Made by a program: the position numbers and the translations under genes | The notes under the pieces: model-generated | What the model saw: the letters and a program-made list of their open reading frames with translations, nothing else | What the model was told of the DNA's origin: nothing | The model's database searches: none | Origin: Siniperca chuatsi | Lineage: Eukaryota; Chordata; Actinopteri; Centrarchiformes; Sinipercidae | DNA: 64,000 bases | Assembly: GCF_020085105.1 (NCBI RefSeq) | Contig: NC_058062.1 | Span: 7,429,945-7,493,944 of the forward strand | Reading direction: 5' to 3' | Part shown: piece by piece, positions 27,632 through 49,400 of the stretch | Layout: each line of letters begins with the position of its first letter | Position numbering within the stretch: the first letter of the stretch is position 1

Positions 27632-30600
27632 ATGGTCAAAGTAAGTGATTATAAACCACGTTAGTGTGCCATCAGAGCTGGAGTTCTCGATGTTAAACTC
27701 GTATTTCCATGCGCTACTATGGTTTCATGTGGTTAACGTTAGCTGTTTTCATGCATATTATGTGGACAAAATAGCTAACTAATAGCTAAAAAGTCTGTCA
27801 AAGGCAAAATTCAAAGCCATAAGTTATAATGTCTCAGAGTTCATCAAAATGTACAGTCGTTTTTTAATCAGTTTATACTGATAACAGTATGTATGTCTGC
27901 AAGGGAAATGTCATTTTCAGAAATCAAGAACAACAAACAAGGTTCCCAATGTTCAATGATTTACCTTGAAAATTGTTTTGCATCCTAAAATACTTTGAAA
28001 TTGAAAAGCACAAAAAACGTGAAACACAGTTGATGTATTTTATAATTTATTTAATCTATTTTTTTATACTGTCCCTGCGTTATTTTATAATTCTAGAAAT
28101 GCTATGTATGTGCAGAACTATGTCTGTCACTCCCCTGTTCAGCTTATTCCAATAAAGTTGTTTGAAAAAATGTCTTAAAATTGTAATACAACAAGCTATA
28201 TTTTTTACAGATCCACCCATCAATTGTTCAGGTGGGGGGCCGGTTCGAAATACAGTCCCCAAATCTCAGCAAGACATTGTTTCACTGCCTTCTGTGTCCC
28301 AAATTCAAGCCAACTAGCAGCAGGAAGATCCAGAGACACATGGATGCCCATATCAAGACTGCATTGCATGTTCAAGGTAACTTGATTGCCATAGGTGTAG
28401 AACTCGCACATCATTTACTTAGTGTTTACATAGTGATGTTGCAGATTTTTTAATCTTTCCTACCATTCGAAACTCCTCTGTTTCCTTGCAGACAACATCA
28501 TTTGCAGATGCAACCAGCAGTGCAGACCAGTGGGTCATTATCACTGCCCCTACTGTGAAAAAACAATTATACGGAAGGAATGTATGGAAACTCATGTTTT
28601 TGGATGCCAAAATAAACCTCCCCCACCGCTGACATTGGCACCACCCTTATTTCCATTAGCATCATCACAGCTGTGCATTCCTGCTTCCCAGGAGATTACA
28701 AGACTCCCATGTCCTCCTACGATTTCAGCAGAACCCCCTTCTCCATCTGCGACATCAGCATTACCTGACTTAGAGCCTCATTCAACCCCCCTGGATCTGC
28801 TGGAGGAGCCCATGGAGTCTAATGCATCAGCAGTAGATCAAGACCATTGTTACACGCTTCCACTCCCAGTTTCTCTCCACTCCCCTATAGCTTCACCAGT
28901 ATCCGATGATATTCCCTCAGCTTCACAACCAGAGGCCTCTAGCACAGATGCCTGTTCACCTGAGGCGTCAGTCGAGGCTGCTGCAGCGTCTTACGACACA
29001 GTGAAACTGCCATCTTACGGTGTCAGAAGTTTAAAGTTGGTGTGGTGCCCTCACTGCTCGCTTCGTCTTTACAAGAAAAACCTGGGTGCCCATATACAGA
29101 GGAAGCATGCAGGGCTAAAGGATATTACTGCTGCTTCACATCTAAAAAATGTATGTGTTGATGAAACACGGGGAATATTTGCTGTCCAAAAAGTTTCTCA
29201 TGGGTTCTCTGTGCCGATACATGTACAACGTAAAACATGGGGAAATCATCATCAGATAAGGTGTGGGTTGGAGGAATGTCATAAGTATCAGTCGCTTGCA
29301 AAGCAGAGTGGGCTAATTTACAGTCTGTGTGAGCACATTCGATCACTGGATTACTGCAGCAAGATTGCGCACGAGGAGTTTCTTAAACCAGGGGTTCTTG
29401 AAGAGTTGGTGTCTCTGCATATTGTCGAAGAATCTATGATGGCAACCTGCAAATTGAGGCAAAAAGCAGCGGAGAAAGACCACATGCCTTTTTCTGTGTT
29501 GGTGGATTTGGGAGGTTCCACACATCAACTTTGTCTCTCTGTTCATGAGGCCAAAATACGCACTTTCTCCTGCTTTGGCAGAGTTATAGTCACTTTTAAC
29601 TTGAAAAAACACACCTGGCATTGCCCCTGTACAAACCCTCATAAATCATGTCCACATAAGAGCATCGGTAAATGGCACATATTCCAAACCAGGAAAGATC
29701 TCCTGCCTGCAGCAACTCAAGAGACATCTCACTCTTATATTCATCCTGCTACCACTGAGCTGGAGAGAAGTGTGAGATACACTTTTGCAGAGAAGAAAAT
29801 ACCAGCAATGCTTCCTGGAGACGCCACAGCTCCAAGAGCTCTGACAGATTATCCTGTATGTTTGATTCCTACTGAAGAAACATGCAAGCTCTGTCTAGGC
29901 CATCCCAGACTAGAAGATGGTTTTCTCATTACAGACAAAGCTGCAATAGTAGGCATGAGCGGTGTAAATCACAGTAAGTAAAGCGCATCATTGACTGACC
30001 ACATACTTTCTGATTTGATGTCCTAATTTTATCCTTCTACACATTGCAGACATCTCGACCTATAATAAAAGATGCCCCCAATGCCACATGGACTACCGGT
30101 ACCAGGAGTGGCGAGATGGTCTCCACAACTTCAATGACCGTGTCATTCTGACTCTAGAGCTTTGCCTCTATATGCGGCATGGCTTACAGGTATGTATATT
30201 GCAATGCAAGGGCTCCAGGAATTAACATATTTTTTTTAATACGTAAGGAATACAAAATAACTATTAAAGGAACTAAACAATTGTGAAGGTACTTATTTAT
30301 CAAACTGCATTTATATTTTTTATACTTGCATACACACTTATAAAGTATATGCTGGTCTTAATTGTAAAACAAATCTACGTAATCGTTGTGATTTCTTTTT
30401 TTACAGAGTCATGTGTCAGTGTCCAGAATGATCAGTTGTTTGGAGAGTTTTCGGGGCCAAAAATTTCCTGCGGTTAACATCATTTTCCGAGCATATTGTC
30501 ACTTTGAGGCACTAAACAACACAGAGTACAGTTACTCCTGTGTAATTTGTGGCTTTTTCCCTGCTGTTGTCACCATGGACCTCCACAGAAGCAGAGGAGC

Positions 30601-32580
30601 CAAACTGGAGGGTAAGTTACGGGCAACTGAGAGGAAAAAAGTTAAAATCTGTTAAAATTGTATTCATATTGACGATGGTTTATGTATGTATCCAATTTGT
30701 CTGTGGCTGTAGTGAGTGAGCTAAAAACACCCCCTGAAGACTTTGATGGACAACACAACATAGAGGACTTCTGGGACTCTGTACATCTGGAAATGATTAG
30801 TCAAGGCTTTTTTCCCAGTAAGTAGAGAACATATTAATTTATAGTTAGGTAGCAAATAGTTAACTCCAGTGTATGTTGGTATACATTTTTGTTGTTTTTC
30901 ACTTTTATTATTTTGCACTGATAATGATGAGTATGACTTTGTTCCTAATGTTTTTTTTAGGCTCCTCAACAAATCCATTTGTGGTTCATCCATGTTATGA
31001 ACACTGGGCTCCTTGGATTGGGAAGGAAACCCGCAAATCTGATAGTGTCCTCAACACCGAATTCAAAAAGATTCCAACATCTGAGACAGAGGGAGAACTG
31101 AGCAGTGTAACTGCAGACCGCCTTTGTGACGAGTTGCTCAAACAAAATGTAGGTTATTTATTTATTTGATTAGGCCTTATTTATTCGGCCTAAGCTTTCC
31201 CTATTTCTCCAAAACTACAAAAAACTCATATTTTATTCTTTATTTTATGATATTGAACAATACACAGAATTATTCGCACAATGAACTACTTACCGTCATG
31301 CCCATAGGGCACAGAAAGGGGGGGGGGACTTTTTGTAAAATACTTTTCCATTTTGTTTTGGTGCTCAACTGTGCACAAATCTGTTTAAGAATATGCTTCT
31401 TTTTTTTTAAATCAGGGAAGAGTTGAGCTATACTGACAGTAAGACTCTGAGCATGCCCTCTCCCTGTAAATGCCTTGTGTCCTTTTTAAGAGATGTTACA
31501 ACAAATGCATTACTAAAATTAACAATTGATTCTTGATGTATCCCAGGAAGCAACTCTCCAACATCTGTGCAAAAGTTGCGGTGTTGAAGCGAGTGGATCT
31601 CGTGCAGATTTGATCTTCCGGCTGAGGGAGAAACTGAAGAATCAGCAGACCTATGTCAATGTGTATCAGTCTATTTGGGGTGCCTCTGGTAAGTTAAAAG
31701 TGACCATGAAAAACATGAGTAAAAGTTAAAGTAATATTTACAAGATTTTATTTTTCCTCTACCTCTAATCAACCTCTAAATCCACTTTTGTACTTACACT
31801 TATTTAGCTTTTATATTTATATCCACTTTGTACTTAATTTATTTTAGCTGTATTTTAGTGTATTATATTTTGATTTGCTTAGTACTTCTATTCTTGTGTG
31901 CATTGACGTGATAGTGAGCAGCTGTAACAAAAGAGTTTCTCCTTGGGGATCAATAAAGTATTTCTGATTCTGATTCTGATACAGGTGGATGGTCTGTAGT
32001 TGCATGCCCACATGGCATTGTTTACAGTCTAAAATTCAACCTGCTGACAGAAAGTCCAAGAGATTTCGCCGACCTTCTTTTGTCATGGAAACATTTCCCA
32101 AATGTCTGCCTGTATGACTCTGCACATGGTTTGGCAACACACACAAATTCACGAGTTGCTGACAATCCCCCATTTCATCCACATGAAGGAAAACCAGCTG
32201 CCCCCACAAAGGAGAACTTGGCTAAAGCTGTTTGTCGAAAACTGAAAGTGCCCCTGCCATGGCTCAGAGAAAAATTAGAGAATTCAGAAGAAAATGGACA
32301 TCCAATAACTGGGACAAGCCACCATTATGCACTTCATGACAAACTCCATCAGAGTAACACAAAAGACCCACATGATGCGTTGCGAAGGGTTGATCTTGTA
32401 CCTGAACTCCAGGATTATGTAAAAAGTAAGGCAGTGAAACATCTTTTTGCTGACATGAGAAAAAACAGTTATTTTCTCAACAGCATGGCACCCTCCACAC
32501 ACATGTTCCTGATGAGAAACCTGATCGAATACAGGAACGCATTTTGTAACACACAACTTATGGAAATCCAGTTAAAGTGA
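27632..32580 (+). CDS. HMGXB3-like / KDZ-transposase-derived zinc-finger protein
   Basis: Nine coding exons: 27632-27640, 28211-28376, 28492-29973, 30050-30189, 30407-30611, 30713-30817, 30961-31148, 31547-31688 and 31985-32580. All have GT-AG borders and matching phases, giving 1010 residues. Seen: zinc fingers C29-C32-H46-H50, C77-C80-H93-C97 and C244-C247-H259-H264; a Ser/Pro/Ala-rich acidic linker (about 98-240); a SWIM-like finger C436-x-C438-x6-C445-x-H447; further CxxC pairs; Asp657 in VVTMDLH; a SAP-like helix pair near 766-795; and Asp857 in CLYDSAHGLATHTN. From memory the C-terminal half resembles vertebrate HMGXB3, which is related to KDZ (Zisupton/Dileera) transposases. There is no HMG box. 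It is intact, with no obvious terminal repeats, so it reads as a host gene rather than a live transposon. Function unknown. The weakest part is the nine-base first exon. Confidence 0.75.
31765..31980 (+). mobile_element. LINE 3'-tail fragment ending at a splice acceptor
   Basis: Second copy of the family seen at 14183-14370, ending GGGGATCAATAAAGTATTTCTGATTCTGATTCTGAT. It fills most of the last intron (31689-31984) of the HMGXB3/KDZ-like gene. The tail runs to 31980 and the acceptor ACAG is at 31981-31984, so the element directly adjoins the splice site. Confidence 0.7.
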
Positions 32581-33856
32581 GATCAGCAACACTGTTATGT
32601 ATGACATAGGCCGAAATACCATGGGTTACTGTCATTTTGCTAGTTATTAGATAGAAACTGCATACTGATGCCAAGGATAAGACTAACTATATTCTTGCTT
32701 ACAGCTGGGTACTGTAGTTTTTAGCAAACATACTCAGGCAGGATAGTAGTGTAGAAAAAACAGAGTGCATTTGTTGGGGACTATTTTCAGATGCTGATTT
32801 GGTACACTAATGATCCGAATGAGCAAGACAATTTATGTGGGACTGACTCAAATAATCCACAGTGGCTGTGTTCATGGTAATGAAGGAACATTACATCCTT
32901 CTAACATACTTGTTAGAAGGATCAATTCATTGTTGGTTTTAGACTTTTCTAGTCTTTGGCTGATAATAAGAATATAGAATATCACCAGTCTTATGCTTTA
33001 ATGACACTGGTCTCCTCATTGTAACAACAGTTCTCATATTTTTTTTATAGTTTTTAATGCTGTGGTTTGATTTTTGATATTCCACTAAAAGTATTGTGAA
33101 AATATAATAACATGAAGCATGTATACTAGGTATACATACTGTACAGTATGATGGTACACGTGTATCTTTTCATACCATTAGAAGATAGCACATTCCTAAG
33201 TTAACTGTTAGCACTTACAGTGCTATGTTAAAATTTGCACACCCCTTAATTTATGGCACATTTTCTTCTACTACAACGAAGTACTTGAATATTGTGAGGT
33301 CTATACACTGTTTTTCTGTTTCACAAGAAACTATTGTTCAAATGCGTAATATATTTATTGAGAATTGTTTTTACTGAGAAGTATTTTTTGAAAATGTCTG
33401 CTGCTCACGTCTTTTTCAGGTCGAAAATAATGTGAGTCAAATAGCATAATTTCAGGACTGTTTGCTTTTCAAAAGGGATATTTCAATTTATTCATATTGC
33501 TAGCTGAGAGGTTTGGAAAGGAATTTTATGATGATTCACCCATGAGTCAAAATAAAGAAATAGTTCATGGTTTCAGCAGAAACAGCACGTTGAAGACAGT
33601 GAAAAACCATATTACAGTTTCATGAAGAAATATCAACCTTTATCTATGCTTGTAGCTTTTCTAACAATATTCATCTGTTCATACATTTTGTACAATAATA
33701 CATGTATTATATATTTCCAGCCACAGTCCAGGATGTACAGTTTGGTCCCCATTTGTATTAAAACAAGAATGTACAATGCAACTGTTGCAACTGCAAGGCA
33801 CTCAAGAACACCACGCTTATACATTTTATCTCTGTGTATATGTAGATATAATTAAT
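32581..33856. other. Shared 3' flank of two convergent genes
   Basis: The KDZ-like gene ends at 32580 on the plus strand and the kinase gene ends at 33857 on the minus strand. The 1.28 kb between the stop codons must hold both 3' UTRs. It is AT-rich, without another coding exon. Confidence 0.6.
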
Positions 33857-42161
<8,305 letters not shown>

Positions 42162-43880
42162 TTCTGTTTAAGGACACCCTGGTCTCTGACAGGAACAACA
42201 ACAAAAAATTTACATAGTCATCTCCCAAACTGACTATCACACTTCCTCTCTTTCTTCACTGCTGTGAGGGCCTCTGCAGCTTGATCTGCCTCTCTCTTTT
42301 GTAAAACCAACACTCTGTCTCTCTTTCTCACTCCCTGCTAAGCCAGTGCAGCTAGCTGCCCTCAGTCCCTCCCCTGATCTACACTAACTCCACCTACATC
42401 ACAAATCTTTCTGTTTTACTTTGGCCTTCTCGGGCAGGGCAAGCATCTTCTTATCTCTCTAAAGTCACTCCAATGCCAGATCCCCCACCCACTAGTCAAA
42501 CCCCTGTCTTTAGTATCATGGCTAATAGACACACACTACACATAAACAAGGAAAGACAGAAGGGGGGGACTTATCTACCCACCCAGCCAAAGGTCGTATT
42601 GTGTGCTGTTTGTTGAATGCACTGCCGTTTATTGATTTCCCTGTTTGCCCTCTCACTTCAATCAATGCTGCAACTGAACTTTGTGACGCCAGTGACGCCG
42701 ACATTGCAAAGGTTCATTTCACTCCTGTGGATTGTAAAGCTGTGATTGTGAACAACAGGCTCGTAAATTTTATGTGGCTTTAAGTCTGAGTGCCGGCCCT
42801 GGTACAGTATATCCCAGCACACACAAGGTGGCCATTTCCAGGGTAACAGTGTCACTTCAACAGATCCACCTGCTGCTATGGTAACCAGAGTTGTCTCAAG
42901 AGGGGCCTGCTGTTGTTCTCATGATGAACATATGTTGTTGAGGTGGTCAACCCAATGGATTGGACAATCTGCATTGTTAATTATGGGACGCAATCATAAG
43001 GGAACAAATGTGTAACAATTATCAGACTGTTGTGATCAACCTCAATGAACACAACAGAAGCCCACTGAGGTGATTATAACATCTCTGTCCACTTCACTCC
43101 CATGCCAGCTTCCTAAATTCCACATCAGTGATCACACAGGACAGCACTGTGAGGGGCTTGTTTTAGTTTCTGTGGGGGAAGAATTCCCAAATCAAACATT
43201 TACTTAAGTGCTGCACACACAGACCACTGTAAGGGTGCTTTTATGGTGTAGATTTTAATATACAATTGCATACATTTGTGAAATTCATCATTGTTCTTAA
43301 ATAGCAGAAGCTGTAAAGCATATTTCAGTACAGTAAGTGCTGCTGTGAAAGTAGCCCAGCCCAGTCTCTGCTAAATATCATATTCTCTCTTTTTTCATAC
43401 ATCATTGTTCTGAGTGAAACCACTGGAGTTCACTAGAACTTCACAGTTAAAAAGAAAAACGATCATGTACATTATTCAACAGATTACCAAGCTCGTATAA
43501 AATGGCAGATAAAACAGTTTACCTTTTTCTTTCTCAAGTTGCATTTGCTGGACATCCTCCTTGCCGTTTTTGGGTTACCACGTAGCCACAGGCTCCAACT
43601 TGCAAAGGTAGTTGACTGATGAGTTCACAAGTTAATCTGTCAAAGAATCATGGTACCTTACACCACATGTTCTTAGGAACCTGCTACAGCACACATTGGA
43701 TGACACCGTGTGAGTTATTCAATTAAGAGCTCCAATCTGATTGTAAAGGAGTTGGGCCCTACAGGTGAAGCTAATAATTGTTGTGATATTAAGAGAGAGT
43801 GTCACAGTACAAAAACAATTCACCATTTTATATATGTTGCACATTATGATAGACACAGTATCTAATAAGGTCTGACTCAA

Positions 43881-43920
43881 AGCTTTAAATAAGATGTGAC
43901 AGCTTTAAATAAGATTTGAC
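43881..43920. repeat. 20-bp tandem duplication
   Basis: AGCTTTAAATAAGATGTGAC at 43881-43900 is followed at once by AGCTTTAAATAAGATTTGAC, differing at one base. It looks like a recent local duplication. Confidence 0.9.
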
Positions 43921-45899
43921 AGCTTCCTGGGAAAAAGAAAACACGCTGAGAAAGTTATCAGAGACTCTGAAGCTGCAGAGCTGCTCATTAAGAGGAAACA
44001 GAGTGATAAAGCCTCATTTCTGCCACAGAGCCTTGGCCTGTGGGAGCATAATTAATGTCATTTAGGCACAGGGCCACTTATTACACATAATAGAGTGTAG
44101 AGCAAGCAGGGGCATAGCACAAAATTCTGGACCCTGTACATAGGCATTCTCTATGCCCCCATCCACTGCTATGAGGGCCCTGCATACTCAGTCGCCCCCC
44201 CCCCCACGCCCCTGAGGGCAGGAGTGAGGCATGTTGACTGAGACTAACTCATTAATCTACCTCCACCCTCAACATGCTGCAACTTTTACCAGTTGATGTT
44301 ATGCCTGAGGGTATTTTGGTCTGCTCTCTGTCCTGATGACTGCTGTGATAAAACTAAAAGGTCCCTATCTTTCCAGAACTATCCACCAAGACTCCGCAGT
44401 CTAAATCAAGGGGATAGATGTAGACTGGAGATAAGTCCCAGAAAAGTGAAGAAAGGCTACAGTCTGTCGATAGGAATCTTTGTAGTGCTTCAAAAGTGAA
44501 ACTGATACAATGTGAGTGAACATAAAACCTGAAAATTTGTTGAAAAAAGCTAAAGGTAAATGATAATTAATTTTCCTATGAAAGACAGAATGAAAAACAT
44601 GACAACATCAGACTATGATAGGAAAAATACTGAATACTGAAACTGCAACAATGTATATCACATATTGCTACAGTACAGTAGGAAGTGAGATATAATGGTG
44701 CGGCCTAACCATTATTTCTGATTGGTGTCAGCGTGTTTCTTGACATCTGTTTGAGGGAGTTGTTGCAGACACAAAACTGCTGCCATTAAGCTTATTAAAA
44801 GATAGTAAAGCTGCAGACACGTTTTTGAATATAAAATGGTGGAAAATGTATTGAACTAATGAAAATAATGTATCAAATAGTAAATAACTAATTATATATA
44901 CTAATAGACAAAGTATCACAATTGCAATAGGTAGCAAGCAGCAGAAAAGTCATTAACAAAAAATTATTCCTATCATATCATTATCTTCTGGTGATGTAAT
45001 AAAGCTGTGCTGTTTCTTTGTCCATCATATATGATGACTGCAGTTCATACAGTAAATGAACTGCTCATTTTTATGCTTATATCTGTTTTTTGCAACATCA
45101 TCCTCTAATACTAATGGTGAACAAAAGGCACAGAAATAAGTCAATTAACAAATACATGATGAAATAATGCTAATATATATGACATTGTCAATAGTAAATG
45201 TCTCCATATCAAAATACTTTAGGGTGTCATAACAAATCATTTGTCTATAATATGACATATCTTAACGTACATGAACAACATACAAATGCATTTACATGAA
45301 CAGGTTTGCAGGAGTGAACTGCAGTGCCCTCTGGACATGTCTACCACAAGTGATGCTAATGTACTGCGACAATCAGGTTGTGTCAGCTTGGGTTTTCCAG
45401 CAAAGAGCAGGGAGTAATATTTGTTCAACCATTTAGTTGAAAAAGCAGCCAAATTGTCAAACAAGGAATCATAATGTCCACTTGACAATAATGATCTCAA
45501 ACTGCATGTTCAGCTAATTACACCTCTGCAGTTGGCAGTAGTTAGTCCTTTACACCATCACTAAGAAAGAAGACACTGGCTCCATCTAGAGGCCAACTAT
45601 GTGCCTGCAAGCAGTATATTGTGTCTTAGTGTCTCAGCTTTTTGTATGCTCCCAGATTTGTATTACTGTGTTAACGCTAATCATCTTACTAAGGTATAGT
45701 AAGTATACTTTCCATCCTGTTATTGCAGAAATATTCCTGTAATTCTTTAGTTCTGCATTTTTAAAGTGTTATGAAAAAACAACTAAATTCATTCATTCCA
45801 ATAATCTCTCTTTACTTTTAACATATTATCCCATCTGTGCCATCTTTTTGGCTTGAATAGTAATATGAAAAAATGTTCATGCTGTCATCATCACCATGT

Positions 45900-46443
45900 C
45901 AGTGGCGGGAAGTAACTAAGTACATTTACTCAAGAACTGTACTTAAGTACAATTTTGAGGTACTTTTACTTTACTTGAGTAATTCCACTTCATGCTCATT
46001 TCTGCTTCTACTCCACAACATGTCAGAGGCAAATATTGTACTTTTTACTCCACTACATTTAATTGATAACTTTAGTTACTTTGCAGATTCTGATTTATAA
46101 TAGAAATATAATCATGAAATGAATACATTATGTATTCTTATAGGTTAAGATAGAAGACTTTATTGAAAATTCACTACCTACCCAGTGATTTGTAAAGTAA
46201 TTAAAATTAGCCCCACTTTTACCAGTTGTGACATTAAAGTGATGCTTACACATTGGTGCAGCAATAATCCATTACACTAATAGCACTAATCCATTATTAT
46301 TATCCATTATTCTGAAATAGGCCATTCTGCATAATGAGTACTTTACTTTTGGTACTTTAAGTATATTATACAAGGAGTATTTTTACCCTGTGGTATTTCT
46401 ACTTTTACTTAAGTAAAAGATCTGAGTACTTCTTCCACCACTG
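45900..46443 (+). mobile_element. hAT-like MITE with inverted ends and 8-bp target duplication
   Basis: Begins CAGTGGCGGGAAGTAACTAAGTACATTTACTC and ends GATCTGAGTACTTCTTCCACCACTG, giving terminal inverted repeats CAGTGGTGGAAG-like. The flanks are CACCATGT (45892-45899) and CACCATAA (46444-46451), six of eight matching. About 544 bp, non-coding, rich in TACTTAAGTA-type motifs. This is the most complete of three copies in the window. Confidence 0.75.
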
Positions 46444-49400
46444 CACCATAAACATTTTCTACTCAAGGCCTTCACAACTAGCAGAGTTGTGGCTTGAAGA
46501 ACCTACTGACATTTTGTGCTTACTTATAAAGCATTACACATACACATGCAACTTTTCAGTGAGAATATGAAGCTTCTGAGGTGCCGTGAAAAATGTAACA
46601 CTTAAGCTGTCAGTGACCCCTGACTTCTCCCACAGCAGCTCCCATCTGGCAGGACAAACAGTCATACATTGCCTCTGGCTGTGGTACTGAGAGGCCAAAG
46701 CTGCTGTGTGGCCTGCTGGCCATACCACCACTCACTATTCCCACAAAAGTGAATTTGTTTCTGCAAAGGGCCTTCTTTTGGGAACTAAAACTCATCCAGC
46801 ATTTATACATAGATTTATGGACGGTCACAACTAACAGGACACCAAATAAATGTGTATTTTATCGCTAAGGGACTATAACATCGTGTTTAATTTGTATAGT
46901 TAATTTGTGTGTTCACAAGAGGAGTGCATTGTAGCAGTGGATGAGTCGAAACAGCAGGGGGTGTTGTTCACCATAACAATATTAACATCAGCTATTACTG
47001 TAATCAGATCTTTGAATGAAATGTTTGAAACTCCAAATGTTGATTTTAGAATTCAGTCTCAGTTCAGATCACATTACACTGCCGTGTCTTTACATTTTCT
47101 TACTTCTTTACTTTTCATACTACATATACTTCCCATTTCTCCTATCAGGATTTACCTTCTGATTTCTCTTCCCTGCGGCTGAAAGTGCAAACAAGCTCTG
47201 TAGGGGTGTCTTTAAATGCTGACCCTGTTGTGCGAAAGCTCCTGTTGTTTTTCGCTCTGTTGGTTTCACACATTGACCGTGACTGTCTGGCCCAGCAGTC
47301 CTCGGGGCATTCCAGCCCGACAGTTCAACATGTGTGGTGGGAGCCACCACAAAAAAACACAGGATGCAAAGGAAAACCACAAAACTTCTGAATATCTCTA
47401 AAGGAAGTTACTAATGAGCATAAATTAGGCATAAACTGGCCTACCTGCTATTCCACAAATTGAGAAACTGGAATAATAAGATTTTATCTTGTTTGCATTT
47501 GTAGTTTGATATGCCAATGGCAAAACAGCTATGTACAGTGTTTTTAAATATAACTCAATTTAAAATTTTACTAAATTAAAGTAACATCCAGTCAGATATA
47601 TTTTTTAATAACCTTACCAAATGTAAAATAAATAAAATAAAATAAATAAAGCTTTTCTTGCCTTCTGTTACATTAATGAACAGGCTTGGCAGTCTTTTTT
47701 CCATGAGAGAGAGCATTTGTGAGCCTGTATGTGTCTATAACTCCCACCTCTGCAATGAGGCCCCTCCACCACTCTGTTGTTGGTGAGGGCCCACATGGAA
47801 GCGATTACACTGTGCAGAGTGAAATTACAGAGAGAATCTACAGAACTGGAGCCCTCCTATAACCACTCACTCATTCACTTAGATTTACACACATGAACAC
47901 AAGCTCAGAGTCACACACAGCCAAGTGAACACATAGATATAGAGAGACAGATGGGCACACATGCACTCACACGGGAGCTCTGCTGCCACCTTGCCTGAAG
48001 CTGTACATTTCCACTGCTGGCACTGTTGGGACAAGGCTGCAGTGTGCTTCCCTCCATGCCTTCCCTCTCTTGGACTGGAGTGGGATGGGGCCAGGGCTGT
48101 AAATTCCTCAGACAGAGCTGTTAAGAGCGCCTCCATTAAAACAGGGGGGCCAGCGCTCGCCAGAGAGGAGCCGACTCAATAAGTCATTGTCAAACCCTGA
48201 GGCCTTACTGGGGCCCACGGGTAACTACAGCCAAAGAATGGATTAGAGCTATCTTGTCCTGTTTAACACACCTTGTTTACCTGGAGATGCAGGTGCTTAG
48301 AGTGCTGCAATATTGCATTAATGGGTCAATAAGAATGATTTTACTGGCTTGTAATATATCTGCAGGGGACTGATTGACTCAACAGTTAAAAGCTCAGTGA
48401 TTACTTCCACAGCTGCTGAATTGTGTGGCTTTTTAGATTCACTTTTTAGTCCCTGCTGCATAGGAACAAAACTCCCTTTGAGCCCACTGTTATTTCAAGA
48501 AATTATAATCTCTTACTTCCACCTACTCACCGTTTGGATCAGAAAATACTTTGTTCACAAGCCAATATAGCATCTAACAACTCAGAATTATTATTGCAGT
48601 ATTTCACAGCAGTGTATAGGAGGTGAGGAGACTGGTCAGGTTGCTGGTCCAACTAATTCAAAATAGAAGGCAATAAAGGTGCCAATATATCTACTGATGT
48701 TGCACATGTCACAAGTCAAAATATGACAGAACATGTGTAATTCATTGTAAAAGTACATACTCAGTAGTGGACATCTAGATTCATTACAAGATACATGGAC
48801 ACAATGTAACATGACATTTCCAGCAGAATGCGTTGGGCTATCACTGTATTCATACTCCAAAAGGTGATCCATATCAGTAGCTTCATGTCTCAGAACCACA
48901 GATATTGTTATACCAAACTCTTGATAATATACCCAGATAATAATATTTTAACAGGTTAACACTTGTCTAGTTTCTATGGCTGCCCAGCTCAAATTTTGCA
49001 ACTTCATGAACCACAACTGCATCAAATTTCAATAAATGTATTAAATTGTGAAAAGTTAGACAACAATGACATAGAACAGTAGCTTAAAACACCAGACACT
49101 TCATCCCTCCTTGTGTTATCTTTTGCTACTTGAGCTATTACCCAGAAAGTTTATGAGAGTGGCATGGTTGTGTACATACTGTGGTGTCTGGATACACATT
49201 AACCATTCCCTTCCTTCCACACACACTCCTCCCAATCAAGCCCATTATTATCCCAGGCGTGCTGCAGACTCCCAAAATATCTGTCACGCAGCTGTCGGCA
49301 CCTCACTGCTCAGCAGCTGGAGAGGCTCTGAGGCACTACCTCACTTTCAACCCTGATACCTTATTCACTGCACCCTCACACTGAAGGAGAGGGGGCAAAA

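Noticed and set aside
27632-32580. Reading the KDZ-like gene as a live autonomous DNA transposon
   Set aside because: It has eight introns and an open frame, and I could not see terminal inverted repeats with a target duplication around it. A genome copy count would settle it.
44190-44202. Poly-C run as a G-quadruplex site
   Set aside because: A single homopolymer run without spaced G tracts on the other strand; it does not fit the usual four-tract pattern.
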